Positions 6,748-11,739 of a DNA stretch of 11,739 nucleotides are shown here, one piece after another; position 1 is the first letter of the stretch; each line of letters opens with the position of its first letter. A program made the position numbers and the translations under genes. Below the pieces are notes generated by a model. The model ran no database searches. It was not told the DNA's origin and was given only the letters and a program-made list of their open reading frames with translations. Source of the DNA: Rhodospirillales bacterium (GTDB taxonomy: Bacteria > Pseudomonadota > Alphaproteobacteria > Rhodospirillales_A > JACZKS01); contig JABGRG010000116.1 of assembly GCA_018648445.1 (NCBI GenBank), forward strand, positions 1-11,739, given 5' to 3'.

Positions 6748-7794
6748 ATGTCAAGAAACAGATTTCTGAACGCGGTTCTGGCCACCGCGTTTGCTTTCAC
6801 CGGGGCCACCCAGGTTGGGGCCGCGGAATTCACGATGAAACTTGGGCACAGCAACCAGCCGGATCCCAAGAATTCGGTTTTTCACGCCTGCGCGCTGAAG
6901 TTCGAGGGACTGGTTGAGAAATACACAAACGGGCGGGTCGATGTTGTGATCTTCCCCGCATTTCAATTGGGCAGTGAGCAGGAACAGGTTCGTGCCAGCC
7001 AGCTCGGCACCCAAGAATCAACGATCATTTCAACCAATAACCTTAACGTCTTTGCCCGTTCGCTTGGTTTCCTGAGCTTGCCGTACATCTTCGAGACCGT
7101 GGCCGAAGGGCGCAACGTCATCGACACCGGTTGGGATAAGTTCAATGAATGGTCAACCAAGGAAGCCGGCGTTCGGTTGCTGACGGTCATCGACGCGGGG
7201 TTCCGTGATCTGACCACCAACGACGCCCATCCCGTGCGTAACCTGGCAGACCTCAGAAAGGCGAAAATCAGAGTCCCGCCGAACCCGATCATGATCGGTG
7301 CTTTCAAGAGCTGGGGTGTTGAGCCGATGCCTCTGGCCTGGTCTGAGACCTTCAACGCCTTGCAGCAAAAAGTCGTCGATGGACAGGAAAATCCCATCAA
7401 TGTGATGCTCGCGGTGAAGTTCTACGAGGTCCAGAAATATGTAACGAACATGTCGTATATATATCAGAGCAACTTCCTGGTTGCTTCGGAGAGGTGGTTC
7501 CAAAGTCTGCCTACCGATCTGCAAGCCGCAGTCGTTCGTGCAGGCAAGGAAACCACCGATTGGGAACGCGACTACATCGAAGCGACCACCAAAAGCGACA
7601 TCGCACGCTTGAAAGCAGACCACGGAATTATCTTCCTGGGCGAACCCGAAGATAAACCCGAGTGGGTCAAGCGCGCGCGCGCCATCTGGCCCGACTATTA
7701 TGACTTCATCGGCAAGGGTGATGCCGATAAAGGCAAAAAGGTCGTTGACGCAGTGATCAAGATGACCGCCGAATATCGCGCCAAAAACAAGTAA
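6748..7794 (+). CDS. dctP: TRAP transporter substrate-binding protein, DctP family
   Basis: A 348-residue periplasmic binding protein of a tripartite ATP-independent (TRAP) transporter. A Sec signal peptide covers about 1-26 (basic MSRNR, hydrophobic core, cleavage near VGAA before EFTMKLGHS). The mature N-terminus and the segment DLRKAKIRVPPNP are typical; Arg175 there aligns with the arginine that clamps the ligand carboxylate in characterised DctP/SiaP proteins, so a carboxylate ligand is likely. Start chosen at 6748 because CAAGGGGGC lies just upstream and the signal peptide begins there; an ATG-less extension to 6694 would cross operator B. It is the first gene of dctPQM, with a 12-bp hairpin after its stop. 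The nearby amidase, lactonase and ThDP enzyme suggest the ligand feeds that pathway. Confidence 0.95.
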   Translation: MSRNRFLNAVLATAFAFTGATQVGAAEFTMKLGHSNQPDPKNSVFHACALKFEGLVEKYTNGRVDVVIFPAFQLGSEQEQVRASQLGTQESTIISTNNLNVFARSLGFLSLPYIFETVAEGRNVIDTGWDKFNEWSTKEAGVRLLTVIDAGFRDLTTNDAHPVRNLADLRKAKIRVPPNPIMIGAFKSWGVEPMPLAWSETFNALQQKVVDGQENPINVMLAVKFYEVQKYVTNMSYIYQSNFLVASERWFQSLPTDLQAAVVRAGKETTDWERDYIEATTKSDIARLKADHGIIFLGEPEDKPEWVKRARAIWPDYYDFIGKGDADKGKKVVDAVIKMTAEYRAKNK

Positions 7795-7803
7795 GCTAAC
7801 TTT

Positions 7804-7832
7804 GGCGGCGGCGGATTGCGTCCGCCGCCGCC
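7804..7832 (+). terminator. Intercistronic GC hairpin between dctP and dctQ
   Basis: Perfect 12-bp arms at 7804-7815 (GGCGGCGGCGGA) and 7821-7832, with a 5-nt loop TTGCG, start 9 nt after the dctP stop. No T-run follows (ACTTAATC), so it is probably not a full terminator. By analogy with other solute-binding-protein operons it could protect the 3' end of dctP mRNA and lower permease expression. That role is inference. Confidence 0.7.
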
Positions 7833-7880
7833 ACTTAATCAATTTGTAACCGGCGATTGGTGCCGCGAAGGGTTGATGTG

Positions 7881-8411
7881 ATGAGGGCGGTTCTGCGGCT
7901 GGTTGATCGTTATTTTGAAGAAGCCATCTGCGGCGGCCTTCTCGTGATCTTGATGTGCCTTCTGTTCCTGCAGGTTATCCTGCGCTACGTTTTTTCCATG
8001 TCGTGGTCATGGAACGAGGAAGTCACCCGCTTCGTTTTCGTCTGGTTTATTTATCTGGGTGCTTGCCTGGGGGTTCAGCGCCAGGGCCACATCCGGGTTA
8101 TGACGTTTGTCACTATGTTGCCGCAAGGCTTGATGCGCAAGGCGGTGCTGTTGCTGGCCGATCTGATCTGGCTGGCATTCCTGATCATCGTCTTCTACTA
8201 CAGCCTCGACTTCCTGGACACCGTTCTGCAATTTCCACAGGGTTCGGCCGTCCTCGATATTCCTCTTTTTTATGTCTATTTGATTATCCCGGGCGGGTTC
8301 GTTCTGATGATGCTGCGACTCGTCCAACTTTATATACGAAGCTGGTGCGCCATCGACCCGGACCACGCCGGCGAAGCACCGACCGGAAATAATGGGGAGG
8401 CGGCGCCATGA
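7881..8411 (+). CDS. dctQ: TRAP transporter small permease, DctQ family
   Basis: A 176-residue inner-membrane protein with four predicted transmembrane helices at about 16-38, 48-66, 88-112 and 127-150, the standard DctQ topology. The conserved acidic loop WSWNEEVTRFVFVW at 42-55 is present. DctQ pairs with DctM to form the Na+-coupled membrane part of the transporter. I chose ATG 7881 because AAGGG (7868-7872) is 8 nt upstream; the frame could extend to a TTG at 7857 without support. The stop overlaps the dctM start by 4 bp (ATGA), so the two permeases are translationally coupled. Confidence 0.93.
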   Translation: MRAVLRLVDRYFEEAICGGLLVILMCLLFLQVILRYVFSMSWSWNEEVTRFVFVWFIYLGACLGVQRQGHIRVMTFVTMLPQGLMRKAVLLLADLIWLAFLIIVFYYSLDFLDTVLQFPQGSAVLDIPLFYVYLIIPGGFVLMMLRLVQLYIRSWCAIDPDHAGEAPTGNNGEAAP

Positions 8412-9685
8412 TTATGGTCGCGGTCTTCATCATTTGCCTGGCGCTCGGAGTGCCGATCATGGCGACCATCGGCATGGCGACCATCGTGCCGATCTTCGTC
8501 GACGGCATCATCCCCATGACCATGGTCGTCCAGACCCTTTACACCGGGGTCGATCAGTTCCCGCTGATTGCCGTTACCGGCTTTATCCTGGCTGGCGCGC
8601 TCATGGGAACGGGCGGCATCACCGAACGGATCATCGAGGTAGCGGCCAGTCTGGTCGGTGGTTTCGCCGGTGGTCTAGCCACGGTCACCATTGTTGCCTG
8701 CATGTTCTTCGCCGCCATCAGCGGATCCGGCCCGGCCACCGTCGCCGCCATTGGCGGCATCATGCTTCCCGGTATGTTCAAGCGCGGCTATGACCGCGAT
8801 TTCGGTGCCGCAGTTGCGGCATCGGGCGGTGCCCTGGGTATCCTAATCCCGCCCAGCAATCCGATGATCATCTTTGGCGTGGTGGCCAGCGTTTCGATTA
8901 CCCAGCTTTTCATGGCCGGGCTGATACCGGGCTTGCTTATCGGCGTGATGATGATCGGTGCCGGGCAATTGGTGTCGTATAAACGCAAGTACGTGGGCTC
9001 AGGCGAGCCTTTTTCCGCTCGCCGTGTAATGGCCGCCGTGCGCCGAGGCAAGTGGGCGCTTTTGGCCCCCGTGATAATTCTGGGCGGCATCTATGCCGGA
9101 GTATTCACGCCGGTGGAAGCGGCGGCGGTGGCCGTGTTCTACGCCTTCTTCGTTGGCGTGTTCGTTTACCGCTCGCTGACCTGGCCGGGCTTTTTGGAAT
9201 CGTTACGCGTCACGGCCATGACGTCGGGAACGGTGATTGTCATCGTGGGTATCGCCCTTTCCTTCGGGCGGCTGTTGACGATCTATCAAATTCCACAAAT
9301 GGTGGCCGAGGGGCTATCTGCGGTTTCGTCTGACCCGATCATCGTTCTGTTCCTTATCGCGATCTTCCTGATCGTAATCGGCACCTTCATGGAAACACTG
9401 GCACAAATTATTATTCTTACGCCGGTCTTTCTGCCGCTGGTCAAAAGCTTGGGCGTCGATCCCATTCATTTCGGCGTAATATTCGTGGTTTGCTGCGAGA
9501 TCGGGTTCCTGACGCCGCCCCTAGGGGCCAATCTTTATGTCGCCATGAAACAGGCCGACGTTTCCCTGGAAGCGGTGTCCAAGGCCGTGCTCCCGTTCCT
9601 TGCTGCCCTAATTGTCGGCTTGGTACCGATTATTTTATTCCCCAGTCTTTCCTTATTTCTTCCGCAGTTGTTGATGGGCAATTAA
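8408..9685 (+). CDS. dctM: TRAP transporter large permease, DctM family
   Basis: A 425-residue, very hydrophobic inner-membrane protein, the main transport subunit of the TRAP system, normal in length for the family with about a dozen membrane segments. Signature regions are AAISGSGPATVAAIGGIM (102-119) and GALGILIPPSNPMIIFGV (141-158) in the N-terminal half, and the matching FLTPPLGANLYVA stretch in the C-terminal half, reflecting the internal repeat of this ion-transporter fold. GGGGAGG (8394-8400) lies 7 nt upstream of the ATG. It is the last gene of dctPQM. A hairpin without T-run follows 3 nt after the stop, and opposite-strand coding debris begins at once. Confidence 0.95.
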   Translation: MIMVAVFIICLALGVPIMATIGMATIVPIFVDGIIPMTMVVQTLYTGVDQFPLIAVTGFILAGALMGTGGITERIIEVAASLVGGFAGGLATVTIVACMFFAAISGSGPATVAAIGGIMLPGMFKRGYDRDFGAAVAASGGALGILIPPSNPMIIFGVVASVSITQLFMAGLIPGLLIGVMMIGAGQLVSYKRKYVGSGEPFSARRVMAAVRRGKWALLAPVIILGGIYAGVFTPVEAAAVAVFYAFFVGVFVYRSLTWPGFLESLRVTAMTSGTVIVIVGIALSFGRLLTIYQIPQMVAEGLSAVSSDPIIVLFLIAIFLIVIGTFMETLAQIIILTPVFLPLVKSLGVDPIHFGVIFVVCCEIGFLTPPLGANLYVAMKQADVSLEAVSKAVLPFLAALIVGLVPIILFPSLSLFLPQLLMGN

Positions 9686-9830
9686 AAGGCGGCGGTTGGC
9701 CGCCGCTTCGAGGGTCTGACACAAATTCGCTAGATCATTTGCACCAACGCTGCGCGAAGAGGATTTTAACTTGTGCGCGGCTTGACTGGCCATCGTTGGG
9801 GCAGGTGGTGCGGCGTAAGATTGCACCTTC
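9686..9830 (-). pseudogene. Histidine phosphotransfer (HPt) domain fragment
   Basis: Minus-strand translation from about 9793 gives MASQAAHKLKSSSRSVGAND followed by LANLCQTLEAA. This is the core HPt signature: AHxLKSSSxxxGA carries the phospho-accepting histidine and the next helix follows as expected. HPt domains pass phosphate in multistep phosphorelays and often end hybrid histidine kinases. Only the core is present. The frame opens at a stop near 9910 and its N-terminal part does not look like an HPt first helix. At the other end it runs at once into antisense dctM (LLIAHQQLRKK), where the last HPt helices should be. It is therefore a broken gene cut at the dctM boundary, not a functional protein. 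Confidence 0.65.
9689..9706. terminator. GC hairpin directly after dctM
   Basis: A perfect 7-bp stem (9689-9695 with 9700-9706) with a 4-nt loop TTGG. On the plus strand it is followed by TTCGAGG, so termination of dctQM here is doubtful. On the minus strand it is followed by CTTTTAATT, which looks more like an intrinsic terminator for a leftward transcript. Confidence 0.45.
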
Positions 9831-9858
9831 GAGGAAGGGTTATGTCGTGCTCGCAAAT

Positions 9859-9892
9859 AGGTACTTTCCCCAATCAAACTGGGGAAGGACCT
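9859..9892. repeat. Strong imperfect hairpin
   Basis: AGGT (9859-9862) pairs with ACCT (9889-9892), and TTCCCCA (9866-9872) pairs with TGGGGAA (9880-9886). Two further pairs and one bulged A lie between them, giving about 13 bp around the loop ATCAAAC. It is followed by a T-rich but broken run. It could be a small structured RNA, a weak terminator or a palindromic repeat; nothing decides between these. Confidence 0.5.
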
Positions 9893-9994
9893 AGTTGTTT
9901 GTTGTATCTAGGAGAAATATATTAACCATAGTCGGCGTTGAAAATTTTTCTCTCTCCCAACTTAAGCTACGGTGTTTTAACTTCCCTGTTGACT

Positions 9995-10025
9995 CGCCCG
10001 CCGGAAATACCGGCGGGCGTTTTTT
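9995..10025 (+). terminator. Rho-independent terminator
   Basis: A perfect 10-bp GC stem (CGCCCGCCGG at 9995-10004 and its complement at 10010-10019) with loop AAATA is followed by six T. It is plus-strand oriented. No plus-strand gene lies just upstream, so it either ends the dctPQM read-through transcript about 310 bp late or is left over from a displaced gene. Confidence 0.88.
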
Positions 10026-10210
10026 GCTATTATTGCCGTGGATCAACCGAGCACGGATCGCGCAACCTTACACCTGTCTTACGAGACGTAGGTTGGGCGC
10101 ACCGACAATTGCCCCTTCGACTGCCGTTTGACTTCTGCATCGAAGCGAAAAGCTGACGGTCGAAATCAAAGAGCTTTTCCTGCGCCGGATACGTAAATCT
10201 ACGCCGTCCC
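10026..10210. other. Intergenic, no gene seen; nested hairpin at 10060-10100
   Basis: Between the terminator and the 3' end of the recombinase gene I see no supportable reading frame. CAACCT (10063-10068) pairs with AGGTTG (10090-10095), enclosing GTCT/AGAC (10076-10079 with 10084-10087) around the 4-nt loop TACG. GCG/CGC (10060-10062 with 10098-10100) extend it outside. Confidence 0.4.
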
Positions 10211-10801
10211 TCAACCTGCCTTCACTATTCGATGCACCGTACCGACGCCCAACCCCGTCTCGGTGGCTATAGAACGGACCGACTTCCTGAATTTTGCTAG
10301 AGCAAGGACAGCTTGTCTGGTCTCGGCCTTAATGGCAGGGCGGCCAAGTTTGACACCGGCGGCTTTTGCTCGTTCTAAACCGGCCTTCACCCGCTCCTGG
10401 ATCATTGCCCGTTTGAATTCGGCAAAGACGCCCATCATCCGGAACATCGCTTTGCCTGCCGGGGTCGTCGTGTCCACACCCTGCTGGTGGACGAAGAGAT
10501 CGACGCCAACGGCATGGAGTTCGCCAAGACACGAAACGAGGTCTTGGAGACTTTGACCCAACCTGTCGACAGACCACGCCATGATGACGTCGAACTGGCG
10601 TCGGGTGGCGTCATTGCACAGATGATCGAAGGCCGGGCGTTGGGCGCGACCCTTCGCACCTGAAACACCATTGTCCTCGTAGACCTCGACCACTTCCCAT
10701 CCGGCTTTATTTGCCACCTGTTCAAGCACCCGGCGCTGGTTGTCAGTGGTCTGGCCGTCGGTCGATACGCGAAGGTAGAGGGCGGCTCGTTTCATGGTCA
10801 T
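10211..10801 (-). CDS. Small serine recombinase (resolvase/invertase family)
   Basis: A 196-residue serine site-specific recombinase of the Tn3-resolvase/DNA-invertase type, which makes 2-bp staggered breaks through a 5'-phosphoserine link. The N-terminal catalytic domain (about 5-145) begins YLRVSTDGQ with Arg11 and nucleophile Ser13, then NGVSGAKGRAQRPAF, SVDRLGQS (79-84) and the FAEFKRAMIQERV helix. A C-terminal helix-turn-helix (about 160-194, RSIATETGLGVGTVHRIVK) binds the site. Length is normal. DRLGQS is odd: the usual motif is DRLGRS, whose second arginine is an active-site residue (Arg71 of gamma-delta resolvase), and here it is Gln83 (codon CAA). ATG 10801 was chosen because GGGAG lies 8 nt upstream; a longer in-frame extension to 11053 shows no family homology. 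No transposase or terminal repeats are visible, so it may be an orphan. Confidence 0.9.
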   Translation of the reverse strand: MTMKRAALYLRVSTDGQTTDNQRRVLEQVANKAGWEVVEVYEDNGVSGAKGRAQRPAFDHLCNDATRRQFDVIMAWSVDRLGQSLQDLVSCLGELHAVGVDLFVHQQGVDTTTPAGKAMFRMMGVFAEFKRAMIQERVKAGLERAKAAGVKLGRPAIKAETRQAVLALAKFRKSVRSIATETGLGVGTVHRIVKAG

Positions 10802-11564
10802 GGCGTCGGCTCCCGGGTGCGTGGTCGGCGTTGCGGGTAAGCATGAATCATGATCGTTCGTAAATCCCGATCTGCGGGAGGGTTTTTGGAACACCACGTT
10901 TGGTGCGGGGCAAGCCACTCTCGGAGACCGGCATGACAAGGTCGGCGATGCCGGGTTCTGCGCGTCAAAACAAGTTGGCCCGCACCGGAGGAATGCGAAA
11001 GCTATTTGAAATCGATTGAAGCCACCTCGGCAATAATTGACCGGCTTCTCCAAAGGAAATGTTTTCGGGCTTTATCTCCCTGGACAGAAAAAGGCATTTG
11101 GAACTGCCGGGAAGCCAACATTTTGGGCGTTCACGCCCGCTGCCGGGGAAAAAGCAGACCAACTTCGGGGCTGGCGCTAACGACCGTTGGTGACCCAGAC
11201 CAGACATGACAATGGTATTGATCTCGAACCACAGGTCAATCGGCGGCGAAAACAGTTCCCGCAGTTCGTCGCCTATAGGACAATAATTGAATGTGACCCA
11301 CACCTCGGTGCTCACAAGCATCGTCGACCAGTTGTGGGGGCAAACTCGCGGTACCCCGTTCGAGAAATTGCGCCTGTACACTAAAATGCAGGGAAACCGC
11401 CGCCCACGGCAAATTCACCGGCGGCGACTTGTCGATTGTCTGGAATCGCCAATGATCGGCTGGCGAAAACGTCGGGATAGTTTCGTTCACGTTGCTTTTC
11501 GGCATGCAATCGGTAAGCATCTATTTTTCGCGTGACGTACCCATATCGGAAATGGAGAGCGTAA
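10802..11564. other. Gene-free stretch between recombinase and uxaA-like gene
   Basis: About 760 bp in which no frame shows a recognisable protein. Several 60-140-codon frames exist on both strands but lack ribosome sites and family features. It contains the 8-bp palindrome ATCATGAT (10847-10854), a 7-bp inverted repeat at 10928-10934/10948-10954 (CCGGCAT/ATGCCGG), short hairpins at 11125-11138 and 11398-11426, and TGCTT/AAGCA at 11493-11519. The part near 10802-10960 is where a recombination (res-type) site and the recombinase promoter would be expected, but I cannot define one. Confidence 0.4.
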
Positions 11565-11739
11565 ATGGTCGATCCCGCAATGACCTTCATGGGATTTCGT
11601 CGGCTCGACGGGCGGATCGGCGTGCGCAATCATTTACTCGTAATTTCGGCAATGGATACGACCAATCCCATCGCCCGGCGGATCGCCGCGTCCGTTGATG
11701 GGGCCGTGCCAATCTGCGCGGCCTTCGGGCGGGCGTTGG
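11565..11739 (+). CDS. UxaA/altronate dehydratase family large-domain protein, 5' part
   Basis: A frame starting at ATG 11565 remains open to the right edge (58 codons). GGAGAG (11554-11559) lies 5 nt upstream. The translation FMGFRRLDGRIGVRNHLLVI, then a region ending VPICAAFG, matches the start of the large (C-terminal) domain of the altronate/galactarate dehydratase family (UxaA, GarD and the SuyB-type sulfolactate lyase subunit), which usually reads GYxRxDGRxGVRNxxxVxPTV. Members are metal- or Fe-dependent lyases acting on sugar acids or similar hydroxyacids, and the large unit often pairs with a separate SAF-domain small subunit. No small subunit is visible upstream. Substrate and completeness cannot be judged from 58 residues. 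The last codons, ending in CAAFGRAL, differ from the usual tyrosine-histidine-rich continuation, so divergence is possible. Confidence 0.8.
   Translation, partial: MVDPAMTFMGFRRLDGRIGVRNHLLVISAMDTTNPIARRIAASVDGAVPICAAFGRAL

Noticed and set aside
9895..10156. Two plus-strand frames of 78 and 72 codons around the terminator
   Set aside because: Both cross the intrinsic terminator at 9995-10025 and have no motif or ribosome site.
10802..11053. N-terminal extension of the recombinase to an upstream start
   Set aside because: The 84 extra residues look non-coding, the family starts at about MKRAALYLRVS, and GGGAG sits just before ATG 10801.
11031..11290. 10-bp direct repeat CAATAATTGA at 11031 and 11281 as an attachment site pair
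   Set aside because: Short, AT-rich and not associated with any integrase or junction; likely chance.
10965..11381. 138-codon minus-strand frame
   Set aside because: No ribosome site, no recognisable motif, and irregular composition; treated as chance.
1..11739. CRISPR array, rRNA or tRNA gene, complete insertion sequence
   Set aside because: No regularly spaced repeats, conserved RNA signatures, or transposase with terminal inverted repeats were seen on either strand.

Overview
The window looks like an accessory catabolic region of a moderately GC-rich Gram-negative bacterium, most likely an alphaproteobacterium. This rests on the TRAP transporter with separate Q and M permeases, the IclR/SMP-30/amidase gene mix, the style of the serine recombinase and a DUF3631-type mobile-element remnant. 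The genus cannot be read from the sequence.

Layout. Positions 1-850 hold debris: an intrinsic terminator at 25-55, a minus-strand open frame that runs off the left edge, and a plus-strand remnant of a DUF3631 primase/helicase-type protein. That remnant has an in-frame TAG and a 17-bp perfect inverted repeat inside it. Positions 850-9685 hold an intact catabolic and uptake block. Three minus-strand genes run amidase -> SMP-30-type lactonase -> ThDP-dependent enzyme with tight spacing and good ribosome sites. Diverging from the amidase is an arylformamidase-like alpha/beta hydrolase. It converges on an IclR regulator, which in turn diverges from a three-gene TRAP transporter operon (dctP, dctQ, dctM). 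Right of dctM is a fragment of a histidine phosphotransfer (HPt) domain on the opposite strand, a hairpin and an orphan terminator. Next comes a small serine recombinase on the minus strand, a stretch of about 760 bp without a supportable gene, and finally the 5' end of a UxaA/altronate-dehydratase-family gene cut by the window edge.

How it fits together. Both divergent intergenic regions carry a near-copy of the same 17-bp palindrome (consensus GTTCCGTANTACGGAAC), at 4933-4949 and 6696-6712. I infer that the IclR protein binds both sites and so controls amidase-lactonase-ThDP enzyme, the hydrolase, itself and the transporter as one regulon. The TRAP system would import a small carboxylate-type compound. 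Amidase, hydrolase and lactonase could open amide, ester or lactone bonds, and the ThDP enzyme could decarboxylate or ligate a resulting 2-oxo acid. The substrate is unknown, and I do not recognise this gene set as a named pathway. Gene fragments on both flanks and a nearby recombinase suggest that the block was moved into, or rearranged within, a mobile region.
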